In this document: piece after piece, positions 51,900 through 58,793 of the stretch
How positions within the stretch are numbered: position 1 is the stretch's first letter
How the letters are laid out: each line of letters begins with the position of its first letter
Assembly (NCBI RefSeq): GCF_014858005.1
Contig: NZ_JACYOT010000001.1
Span: 310,001 to 374,000, forward strand
Source of the DNA: Propioniciclava soli
GTDB lineage: Bacteria; Actinomycetota; Actinomycetes; Propionibacteriales; Propionibacteriaceae
Reading direction: 5' to 3'
Length of the DNA stretch: 64,000 bases
Notes under the pieces: model-generated
Databases searched by the model: none
Seen by the model: the letters and a program-made list of their open reading frames with translations, nothing else
What the model was told of the DNA's origin: nothing
Program-made: the position numbers and the translations under genes

Positions 51900-52724
51900 G
51901 TGAGGATCGCCACCTGGAACGTGAACTCGGCCAAACAGCGCGCGCCGCGGCTGCTGGCGTGGCTGGAGCAGCGGCGTCCGGACGTGGTCTGCCTGCAGGA
52001 GACCAAGCTCACCGACGCCGCGTTCGCCGACCTCTTCGCGGCCGAACTGGACGCGCTGGGCTACGCGTTCGCCAGCCACGGGCAGGGGCAGTGGAATGGC
52101 GTGGCGCTGCTCTCGCGGGTGGGGCTGGACGCCGTGGAGCGCGGCTTCGCAGACCAGCCCGACTTCGCCACCGCAGAGGCCCGTGCGATCAGCGCGACGT
52201 GCGGCGGCGTCCGCGTGCACAGCCTCTATGTGCCGAACGGACGCGAGCCGGACTCCGACCACTACCGCTACAAGCTCGCCTGGCTGGCGGCGCTGCGGGA
52301 CGCCGTGGCCGCCGGACCGGCCGACGTGGCGCTCTGCGGCGACCTCAACATCGCGCCCACCGACGCCGACGTCTTCGACCCGGCCGCCTTCGTGGGCCAC
52401 ACCCACGTGACGCCGCCGGAGCGGGCGGCCCTCGGCGCGCTCCTCGACCTCGGGCTGACCGACGTCGTGCGGGAGCGCTGGCCCGACGAGCGCGTGTTCT
52501 CCTACTGGGACTACCGCGCCGGCATGTTCCACAAGAACCGCGGCATGCGGATCGACCTGGTGCTCGCGTCGGCAGGGGTGGCCGGACGCGTCGCGGCGGC
52601 CTGGATCGACCGGGAGGCCCGCAAGGGCACCGGCCCGAGCGACCACGCGCCCGTGATGGTGGATCTCGACGACGCCCCCGACGGCGACCTCGGCCCGATG
52701 GTGCCGCCGCCGTCGGCGCGCTGA
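51900..52724 (+). CDS. xth: Exonuclease III (xth-type AP endonuclease)
   Basis: A 274-residue Mg2+-dependent enzyme that cuts DNA at abasic sites and trims 3' ends in base-excision repair. Motifs: RIATWNVNSAKQR at the N-terminus, VVCLQETKL with the metal-binding Glu, GDLNIAPTDADV (Asp/Asn), a YWDYRAGMFHKNRGMRIDL segment and the terminal GPSDHAPVMVDL catalytic Asp-His. GTG at 51900 gives exactly the family N-terminus and sits 6 nt after the TACTCT -10; a longer frame upstream has no homology. It converges on the homocysteine methyltransferase gene with a 10-nt gap. Confidence 0.95.
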   Translation: MRIATWNVNSAKQRAPRLLAWLEQRRPDVVCLQETKLTDAAFADLFAAELDALGYAFASHGQGQWNGVALLSRVGLDAVERGFADQPDFATAEARAISATCGGVRVHSLYVPNGREPDSDHYRYKLAWLAALRDAVAAGPADVALCGDLNIAPTDADVFDPAAFVGHTHVTPPERAALGALLDLGLTDVVRERWPDERVFSYWDYRAGMFHKNRGMRIDLVLASAGVAGRVAAAWIDREARKGTGPSDHAPVMVDLDDAPDGDLGPMVPPPSAR

Positions 52725-52734
52725 GGCGTCCGGC

Positions 52735-53649
52735 TCAGATGTCGAAGCCGGCCTCGCCGGCGTGCAGGGCGTCGGCGATGGCCCGGATCTCGGCCGGCCC
52801 CACCCGGCAGCAGCCGCCGACCAGGCGGGCGCCGGCGTCCACCCACCCCCGCACGAGGGCCGGGTCGAAGGCGGACGCCCCCACCCAGGCGCGGGCGGTG
52901 GCGTCCCACTGCTGCCCGGAGTTCGGGTAGGCGACGCCCGGACGGACGGCGACGGCCTGCTCGACGACGCCCAGCACCTCGCCGGGCGCGGAGCAGTTGA
53001 CGCCCACGGCCAGCACGTGGGGCGCATCGGCGGCCAGGGCGAACGCCTCGGCCACGGACTCCCCGGAGCGCAGCCGGCCGTTCGCGACCGTCACGGACAG
53101 CCAAGCCGGGATGCCGAGCTGTGCGGTCTCAGCGAGGACGGCCTCCACCTCGGCCAGGCAGGGCAGGGTCTCCAGGGCGAGGACGTCGGGCTCGGCGTCG
53201 GCCAGCACGGCCAGCCGCGGGCGGTGGAAGTCGCGGAGCTCGGTGACCGTCAGCCCGTAGTCGCCGCGGTACTCCGAGCCGTCGGCGAGCACGGCGCCGT
53301 AGGGCCCGACGGACGCCGCCACCCAGCCACCGCGCTGCGCCTCGTCGCGCGCCGTGCGGGCGAGCTTCACCGAGCGCCGCAGCATGCGGTTGGCCTCGGT
53401 GCGGTCGAGCCCCAGCGCGGCGAACCCGTCGTGGGACGCCTGGTAGGACGCCGCCGTCGCCACCTGCGCGCCGGCCTCGAAGTAGGCGGCGTGGGCGGCG
53501 ACGATCGCGCCGGGGTCGTCGATGAGCAGCCGGGCCGACCACAGCGCCGAGCCGAGGTCGTGGCCCCGGGCCTCCAACAGGGTGGCCAGCCCGCCGTCGA
53601 GGATGACGGGGCCGTCGGCGAGGGCGCGGGAGAGCGGTCCGTGGGTCAT
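52735..53649 (-). CDS. mmuM: Homocysteine S-methyltransferase
   Basis: A 304-residue zinc-dependent methyltransferase that uses S-methylmethionine or SAM to turn homocysteine into methionine. The sequence begins VILDGGLATLLEARGHDL, continues with ATAASYQASHDGF, YGAVLADGSEYRGDY, LALETLPCLAEVEAV, and holds the zinc cysteines in VGVNCSAP and GGCCRVGP. The length is that of MmuM. ATG 53649 overlaps the SIMPL gene stop (ATGA), making it the last gene of a three-gene operon. A TACCGT hexamer 6 nt upstream could additionally give an internal leaderless transcript. Confidence 0.93.
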   Translation of the reverse strand: MTHGPLSRALADGPVILDGGLATLLEARGHDLGSALWSARLLIDDPGAIVAAHAAYFEAGAQVATAASYQASHDGFAALGLDRTEANRMLRRSVKLARTARDEAQRGGWVAASVGPYGAVLADGSEYRGDYGLTVTELRDFHRPRLAVLADAEPDVLALETLPCLAEVEAVLAETAQLGIPAWLSVTVANGRLRSGESVAEAFALAADAPHVLAVGVNCSAPGEVLGVVEQAVAVRPGVAYPNSGQQWDATARAWVGASAFDPALVRGWVDAGARLVGGCCRVGPAEIRAIADALHAGEAGFDI

Positions 53650-54296
53650 GACGCCACGGTATCGGCCGCGAACGTGGCCTCCACGGCGACGGCGCCCTCG
53701 ATGTCGTTGACCACCAGCGGGCTCGGGCCGTCGGGCGCACCGCCGGAGAGCATCACGGCTCTCCCGTAGGGCACCGGCCCGTGGTCGGGGCGCGGGTCGC
53801 GGAACGACACCGGCCGCACCGCGCCGGCGCCGGCGGCCTCGGCGATCACCGTGGCCCGCCGGCGCGCGTCGGCGACCGCCGCGGCGAGGGCGGCGTCCTC
53901 CAACTCCGCGCGGGTGGCGTCGCTGAGTTCCCAGTCGACGCCGTTGAGCTGGCAGGCGTCGCGCAGGGCCCACGCCGACACGAAGGCGGCCAGGGCGGGC
54001 AGGTCGGCGAACCGGGCGCGCACAGTCACCGACGCGGAGTGCCGCGGCGCGAGCGGCGCGCCGTCGGGGTCGTACGGGCGCCACGACGAGGTGGTCATCG
54101 CTCCGACGGTGTGCCAGGTGACCGGGCCGCCCGGGCCGGCCAGCCCGGCGAGTTCCTCGGCCAGCTCGCGGGCCAACGCCGACACGGTGTCGGCGGCCTC
54201 GCGGGCGGCGGGGGCCTCCGCGACCAGGCCGAGGGACACCAGCCCGGTCTCGGGCGGGACGCGATAGCTGTGGCGCCCGGTGACGGTGATCTCCAT
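53646..54296 (-). CDS. SIMPL domain protein (DUF541)
   Basis: A 216-residue protein of the SIMPL/DUF541 family. Start EITVTGRHSYRVPPETGLVSLGLVAEAP, with the helix REAADTVSALARELAEELAGL, a SWRPYDPDGAPL loop, HSASVTVRARFADL, and the typical C-terminal AALAAAVADARRRATVIAEAAG helix. Most SIMPL proteins are exported; this one lacks a signal peptide, so it is probably cytoplasmic. ATG 54296 overlaps the GNAT stop by one base (TGATG) and its own stop overlaps mmuM by four. The molecular role is unknown. Confidence 0.85.
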   Translation of the reverse strand: MEITVTGRHSYRVPPETGLVSLGLVAEAPAAREAADTVSALARELAEELAGLAGPGGPVTWHTVGAMTTSSWRPYDPDGAPLAPRHSASVTVRARFADLPALAAFVSAWALRDACQLNGVDWELSDATRAELEDAALAAAVADARRRATVIAEAAGAGAVRPVSFRDPRPDHGPVPYGRAVMLSGGAPDGPSPLVVNDIEGAVAVEATFAADTVAS

Positions 54297-54601
54297 CAGT
54301 CGGTCACCTGGCTCTGCGGCGCCCGGTAGCGCAGGTCGGCGTAGTCGGGGTGCTGGTCCAGCCACGCCGTCACGAACGAGCACGTCGACAGCACGGGCAT
54401 GCCTTGGCTGCGGACGTGGTCGAGCGTCGCCTGCACGAGGCGGCCGCCGATGCCCTGGCCCTCCCACTCTGGGTCCACGTGGGTGTGGGTGAAGACGATC
54501 AGCTCGGCGGTCTCCTGGTAGGCGGCCCAGCCGATCACCTTGCGCCCCGAGCGCATCTCGAAGCGCTCCCGCTCCTCGTTGTCGACGACCTCAAGCTCCA
54601 T
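54296..54601 (-). CDS. YjdJ-type GNAT acetyltransferase
   Basis: A 101-residue short acyltransferase. Blocks: LEVVDNEERERFEM, IGWAAYQE, LIVFTHTHVDPEWEGQGIGG, RLVQATLDHVRSQGM and VLSTCSFVTAWLDQHPDY. The QGIGGRL acetyl-CoA motif and the Cys/Ser strand are as in YjdJ/GtfA-like single-domain GNAT proteins. First gene of the GNAT-SIMPL-mmuM operon; TACGCT (54614-54609, minus) is 7 nt from ATG 54601, so the transcript is probably leaderless. The acceptor is unknown. Confidence 0.9.
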   Translation of the reverse strand: MELEVVDNEERERFEMRSGRKVIGWAAYQETAELIVFTHTHVDPEWEGQGIGGRLVQATLDHVRSQGMPVLSTCSFVTAWLDQHPDYADLRYRAPQSQVTD

Positions 54602-54608
54602 GCCCGCC

Positions 54609-54636
54609 AGCGTAGCCACGCCCGACCTGCCAGACT
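54609..54636. promoter_or_regulatory. Divergent leaderless promoters (GNAT operon / nitronate monooxygenase)
   Basis: Minus-strand TACGCT (54614-54609), 7 nt from ATG 54601. Plus-strand CAGACT (54631-54636), 6 nt from ATG 54643. The plus-strand hexamer is weaker but identical to the one before the DUF480 gene at 11600. Confidence 0.45.
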
Positions 54637-54642
54637 GCCCGC

Positions 54643-55587
54643 ATGGCACTGCCCGCGTCGCTCGAGGGTCGCCTCCGCCTGCCGGTGGTGGCGGCGCCAA
54701 TGTTCCTCGTCTCCGGCCCCGACCTCGTCGTGGCGTGCTGCCGCGCGGGCGTCCTGGGCAGCTTCCCGGCGCTCAACCAGCGCACGACGGCCGGCCTGGA
54801 CGACTGGCTCACGCAGATCGAGGACGCCCTGGGCCCGGGCGACGCCCCCCACGGCGTCAACCTCGTGGTGCACTCCTCGAACCGGCGCCTGGCCGACGAC
54901 CTGGCCGTGATTGCCGCTCACCGGGTGCCGGTCGTGTTCACCTCGCTCGGGGCGGCCACGGAGGTGGTCGCGGCGGTGCACGCCTACGGCGGGGTGGTGT
55001 TCCACGACGTCACGAACGCCCGCCACGCGGCCAAGGCGGCGGACGCCGGCGTCGACGGCCTGGTGTGCGTCGCGGCCGGGGCCGGGGGGCACGCCGGCGC
55101 GGTCAACCCGTTCGCGCTGCTCGCCGAGGTGCGGCGTGTCTTCTCCGGCACGCTGCTGCTCGCCGGCGGCCTCGGCACCGGCGCCGACGTGCTGGCCGCC
55201 CGCGCGATGGGTGCCGACCTGGCCCACCTCGGCACCCGCTTCATCGCCACCGCCGAGTCGATGGCCTCCGACGCCTACCGGCAGATGCTCGTCGCGGCCG
55301 GCGCCGAGGACGTGGTGCTGACGCCCGGGGTCAGCACCGTGCCGGCGAACTTCCTGCGCGCGAGCCTCGTCGCGGCCGGTCTCGACCCGGACGCCCTGCC
55401 CACTCCCGAGCGCCCCGACCTCACCCACCTGACCGACCCCACCCCCGACGACGCCAAGGCCTGGCGCGACATCTGGTCGGCCGGACAGGGCGTGGCGGGC
55501 ATCGACGACGTGCCGAGCGTCGCCGAGCTCGTCACTCGGCTGGAGCTCGAGTACGACGCCGCGCTGGCGCGACTGGCGTCCGGCTGA
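54643..55587 (+). CDS. Nitronate monooxygenase family protein
   Basis: A 314-residue FMN-binding TIM-barrel enzyme of the nitronate monooxygenase/2-nitropropane dioxygenase family. Blocks: RLPVVAAPMFLVSGPDLVVACCRAG, FPALNQRT, GVNLVVHSSNRRL, VVFTSLG, FHDVTNARHAAKAADAGVDG, VCVAAGAGGHAG (FMN/nitronate His) and LAGGLGTGADVLAARAMGADL, then GTRFIATAES. It detoxifies propionate-3-nitronate in characterised relatives; some homologues act in lipid metabolism. It ends 6 nt from the convergent phosphatase gene. Confidence 0.9.
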   Translation: MALPASLEGRLRLPVVAAPMFLVSGPDLVVACCRAGVLGSFPALNQRTTAGLDDWLTQIEDALGPGDAPHGVNLVVHSSNRRLADDLAVIAAHRVPVVFTSLGAATEVVAAVHAYGGVVFHDVTNARHAAKAADAGVDGLVCVAAGAGGHAGAVNPFALLAEVRRVFSGTLLLAGGLGTGADVLAARAMGADLAHLGTRFIATAESMASDAYRQMLVAAGAEDVVLTPGVSTVPANFLRASLVAAGLDPDALPTPERPDLTHLTDPTPDDAKAWRDIWSAGQGVAGIDDVPSVAELVTRLELEYDAALARLASG

Positions 55588-55593
55588 GGGCGC

Positions 55594-56367
55594 TCAGGCG
55601 TCCAGCAGGTGGCGTTCGAGGGCGGCCTGGTCGGCGTCGGTCCAGCCCAACGGGGTGAGCGCGGCGCGGACGCTGCCGTGGGTGCGCGTCAGGTGGTCGA
55701 GGATCGCGAGCATCGGCTCGGGGGTGGGGCGGACGGCGTCCGGGTCGATCCGGCCGCCTGCCTCGGCCTCGTAGGTCGGGTCCTTCCACAGGTTCGCGAT
55801 GACGTCGACGATGGCGTCCGCGGTGCGCGCGTAGTCGGCGGCGATGACGTCGTCGGCGACCCCGACCAGGGCGAGGGCCAGGGCGACCGTGAAGCCCGTC
55901 CGGTCGCGCCCGACGGCGCAGTGCACGAGCGCCGCGCCCTCGGCGCCGGCGATCGCGCGCAGGGCGGCGATCACCGAGTCCGGGCGCATGGCAAGGAACA
56001 TGAGGTACCCGTCGGCGTGCTCGTTGCCGGTGACCGGCGTCACCTTCAGCTCGTTGTCGACCCAGGGCAACGCCTGGTCGAGCACGTCGGCGTCGTCGTC
56101 GGCCGCGGTGGGGAAGTAGCTGAGGTGGTGGTAGGCCACCCCCGCGCGCTCGGCGAACGGGGAGGGGGAGCCGTTCACCTCGAAGTCCGTCCGCAGGTCG
56201 ATGACGTCGCTCAGACCCTGCTCGACCAGCGCGTCCAGCGCGGCCGGCGTGAGCAGCGTCTGGTTCTCCGAGCGCCACAGCCGCCCCGGTTGCACCGTCG
56301 CTCCGGTGCCGGTGGGCGTGCCGCCCAGGTCACGCAGGTTCAGCAGGCCGTCGACGCGCAGGGTCAT
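55594..56367 (-). CDS. Tyrosine-protein phosphatase (Y_phosphatase3/LipA type)
   Basis: A 257-residue dual-specificity-like phosphatase of the MptpB/IphP type. N-terminal LRVDGLLNLRDLGGTPTG and GRLWRSENQTLLTP are characteristic; the P-loop is LVHCAVGRDRTGFTVAL, with catalytic Cys and Arg. A downstream YARTADAI helix and WTDADQAALERHLL end follow. ATG 56367 overlaps the response-regulator stop by four bases. A TAGGCT 6 nt upstream, inside the regulator gene, may allow separate expression. Linkage to a two-component system suggests a signalling role, though many such phosphatases act on host or cell-wall targets. Confidence 0.9.
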   Translation of the reverse strand: MTLRVDGLLNLRDLGGTPTGTGATVQPGRLWRSENQTLLTPAALDALVEQGLSDVIDLRTDFEVNGSPSPFAERAGVAYHHLSYFPTAADDDADVLDQALPWVDNELKVTPVTGNEHADGYLMFLAMRPDSVIAALRAIAGAEGAALVHCAVGRDRTGFTVALALALVGVADDVIAADYARTADAIVDVIANLWKDPTYEAEAGGRIDPDAVRPTPEPMLAILDHLTRTHGSVRAALTPLGWTDADQAALERHLLDA

Positions 56368-57029
56368 GGTTCCAGCCTAGAGGTGAGGGCGATCACGACG
56401 AGCTGCGCCCGATCCCGGGCGCCAAGCTTCAGCAGGATGTGGCTCACGTGGGTGCGGGCGGTCGCCTTGCTGATGAACAGGCGCGTGGCGATTTCGTCGT
56501 TGTTCAGCCCCTCGGCGACGAGGGCGAGCACCTCCCGCTCGCGGTCGGTCAGCTCCGCGAGGCCCGGGTGCGCGCGGGGAGCCGGGGGCGTGCGTCGCGT
56601 GTGCGCGAATTGAGCGATCACCCGACGCGTGACGGTCGGCGACAGCAGGCTCTCCCCGGACGCGGCAGCCCGGACGGCGCGCAGGATGTCGTCGGCATCG
56701 GCGTCCTTGACGATGAAACCCGAGGCGCCAGCCTCCAGGGCGGCGAACACGTACTCGTCCAGCTCGAAGGTGGTGAGCATGACGACCTTGGTGGCCGTCA
56801 GGGCGGGGTCTGCCGTCACGGCGCGCAGTGCGGTCAGGCCGTCGGTGCCCGGCATCCGGATGTCCATGAGGACGACGTCGGGAGCCAGCTCCCGGACGAC
56901 GGCCACAGCGGCGTCACCGTCTCCGGCCTCGCCCACCACGGTGAGACCGGGCTCGGAGGTGATGAGGGCGCGCAGACCCATCCGCACGAGGGGCTGGTCG
57001 TCGACGATCAGGACGCGGATGTCGGTCAT
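56364..57029 (-). CDS. NarL/FixJ-family response regulator
   Basis: A 221-residue regulator. The receiver domain has the acidic pair Asp10/Asp11 (IVDDQPLVR), phospho-acceptor Asp56 (VLMDIRMPG), Thr in MLTTFELDEY and Lys in GFIVKDA. The LuxR-type helix-turn-helix spans residues 155-215 (LTDREREVLALVAEGLNNDEIATRLFIS, quoted by family signature). It is the partner of the histidine kinase just upstream: the kinase stop overlaps its ATG by four bases. Target genes are not evident. Confidence 0.94.
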   Translation of the reverse strand: MTDIRVLIVDDQPLVRMGLRALITSEPGLTVVGEAGDGDAAVAVVRELAPDVVLMDIRMPGTDGLTALRAVTADPALTATKVVMLTTFELDEYVFAALEAGASGFIVKDADADDILRAVRAAASGESLLSPTVTRRVIAQFAHTRRTPPAPRAHPGLAELTDREREVLALVAEGLNNDEIATRLFISKATARTHVSHILLKLGARDRAQLVVIALTSRLEP

Positions 57030-58204
57030 GGCTCCTCCGGGGACGGGGACGGGAACGGTGTGGGATCGGGCAGCGTCGCGGTGAGGCAGAACCGATCCGG
57101 GCCGGGGGTGACGGCCAGGCGTCCGCCCACGGCTTCGACCCGGCTCCGCATGCCGCTCAGCCCCCCGCCCTCGGTGATCGCGCCCGCAGCGCGATCGTTG
57201 GCGACGGTGACGCGCAGTGCCCCCGCCCCCCGGGTCAGGGTCACCCGGACCGCCGAGCCGGGGGCGTGTCGAATGGCGTTGGTGAGTGACTCCTGGACGA
57301 CGCGGTGGGCGACGGTCTGGACGGCCGCGGTCAGGCCGGAGGCGTCCGGGACGGGGTCGAGTTCGACCCGGACGCCGCCGGCGCGGACGTCCGCCACGAG
57401 GGAGGCGATGGTGTCGAGGGTGGGGGCCGGGGTGAGCACGGCGTCCGCGGTGCGGAACACGTCGAGGGCCGCGCGCAGTTCGGCCAGGGCGTCCCGGCTG
57501 GAGCCGCGGATGGCCTCGAGCGACAGGCGTGCCTGGGCGGGGTCGGTGTCGAGGACGCGGAGGGCGACGGCCGACTGGAGCGAGATCATCGACAGCGAGT
57601 GCCCGACGATGTCGTGGATGTCATGGACGACGCGGAGGCGCTCCTCGTGGGCGGCGCGCTGCAGCTCGCCCGCGCGGGCGGCCGCAGCCGCGCGCAGACG
57701 CGCCATGCGCAGCGCAGCAAAGGCTGCGGGGACCAGCGTCAGCGTCGTGGTGGTCACCACCGACCAGACCACGCGCAGATCTGTCAGGCCGAGCCACGCC
57801 TGGTTCCACGCGGGCGACCACAGCGCCACGGGCAGGGCCAGCAGCCACAGCCACAGCCGGCGCGGGGGGAGATGATGGACCAGGCCGACGGCGACGAACA
57901 TGCCGGGCAGCACCAGCGCGGGCGCGTCGCCGCCCGCCAGACCGTGAGCCACCATGCCGAGGAGGGTCAGGCCGTACCCGAGGCGCGGCCGGACGCGCGC
58001 GACCAGCAGCCCGGCCACGATGATCGTGACGGTGGCGGCGACGAGCGGCGTGAGAGGCTTCGCCTCGATCGGGAGGCCCCCGGTGCTCCAGGGCGGGGCA
58101 TCGCCCGGCGTCCCTGCCAGCCCGGCGAAGCGCCAGCCCGCCAGCAGCACGAGGGCAGAGGCGGCGGCGCGCGCCGCCGTGCCCACCCACGCGCGAGCCG
58201 CCAT
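57026..58204 (-). CDS. Sensor histidine kinase (NarL/DesK-type, HisKA_3)
   Basis: A 392-residue membrane sensor. The first 165 residues hold five or six membrane spans with no large extracytoplasmic loop. The HisKA_3 dimerisation helix has phospho-acceptor His197 (VVHDIHDIVGHSLSM). The ATPase domain has the N-box VVQESLTNAIRHAPG and a GLSGMRSRVEAVGG G-box. ATG 58204 is set by TACGCT 6 nt upstream on the minus strand. It heads a kinase-regulator-phosphatase operon with ATGA overlaps. The lack of a sensory loop suggests it reads a membrane or intramembrane signal. Confidence 0.92.
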   Translation of the reverse strand: MAARAWVGTAARAAASALVLLAGWRFAGLAGTPGDAPPWSTGGLPIEAKPLTPLVAATVTIIVAGLLVARVRPRLGYGLTLLGMVAHGLAGGDAPALVLPGMFVAVGLVHHLPPRRLWLWLLALPVALWSPAWNQAWLGLTDLRVVWSVVTTTTLTLVPAAFAALRMARLRAAAAARAGELQRAAHEERLRVVHDIHDIVGHSLSMISLQSAVALRVLDTDPAQARLSLEAIRGSSRDALAELRAALDVFRTADAVLTPAPTLDTIASLVADVRAGGVRVELDPVPDASGLTAAVQTVAHRVVQESLTNAIRHAPGSAVRVTLTRGAGALRVTVANDRAAGAITEGGGLSGMRSRVEAVGGRLAVTPGPDRFCLTATLPDPTPFPSPSPEEP

Positions 58205-58210
58205 GCCTCG

Positions 58211-58216
58211 AGCGTA
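58211..58216 (-). promoter_or_regulatory. -10 element of the kinase-regulator-phosphatase operon
   Basis: Minus-strand TACGCT ends 6 nt before ATG 58204. Confidence 0.55.
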
Positions 58217-58347
58217 GGGCGTGGCGGGGACGCGTGTCGTGGGCTGAGGTGCGTAGCGCCACGTACGCACGCGGACGTATGAGGCCCCACCTGGATTCAT
58301 CGCAGCGGCCGATGTGCAGGCTGTGGCGTGACGGTGGAATGGAGCCC

Positions 58348-58722
58348 ATGGAAATCACACTCACCGGCCTCCCCCTGGCAGGCTTCGTTCTCTTTGGCCA
58401 CCCGATCGGCATTGTCGTCTGGCCGTTCCTCTTCACGGTCCTCGCCGTCGTGATCGCCCTGCGCATTCTGCGCAGGCACGGTCGCCTCGACGCGGTGCGT
58501 CCGATCCATCCCGAAGCCGAAGCCCTCGCCGCTCTGCGGGGTCGGCTGGCCGCCGGCGACGTCACCGTCGAGGAGTTCCTCAGCCGGTCTGCCGTCCTGC
58601 GCGAGGATTCCTTGACCGTCGCGCACGCCGCACCCGAGCGCGTCCTGGCCCATCGGCTCGCCGATGGCGCTCTGGCGCCCGAGGAGTACCTCGAGCGGCT
58701 GTCGGTGCTCCGGGACCGATGA
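58348..58722 (+). CDS. Membrane protein with two SHOCT-like motifs
   Basis: A 124-residue protein with one long N-terminal hydrophobic region (PIGIVVWPFLFTVLAVVIALRIL) followed by a cytoplasmic part containing two SHOCT-like units: LRGRLAAGDVTVEEFLSRS and HRLADGALAPEEYLERLSVL. SHOCT motifs are short amphipathic hairpins thought to mediate oligomerisation. Two ATGs are possible (58339 and 58348); the second has GGAG just upstream and is preferred, but the difference is three residues. It is divergent from the sensor kinase. The function is unknown. Confidence 0.65.
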   Translation: MEITLTGLPLAGFVLFGHPIGIVVWPFLFTVLAVVIALRILRRHGRLDAVRPIHPEAEALAALRGRLAAGDVTVEEFLSRSAVLREDSLTVAHAAPERVLAHRLADGALAPEEYLERLSVLRDR

Positions 58723-58757
58723 CTCGCGACTGGGCAGCGGCTCCCGGGGTTGGGCGT

Positions 58758-58763
58758 TAGCCT
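58758..58763 (+). promoter_or_regulatory. Candidate -10 for the kinase-phosphorylase fusion gene
   Basis: TAGCCT would start a transcript about 24 nt before GTG 58794, leaving room for the GAGGAGG ribosome site. This gene is therefore leadered, unlike most neighbours. Confidence 0.4.
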
Positions 58764-58793
58764 TGGAGCGCCCAGCACCCACGAGGAGGACGC

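Noticed and set aside
48965-52930. 1321-codon plus-strand open frame
   Set aside because: It overlaps the Gfo/Idh, GH106-like, exonuclease III and mmuM genes in another frame and shows no family features.
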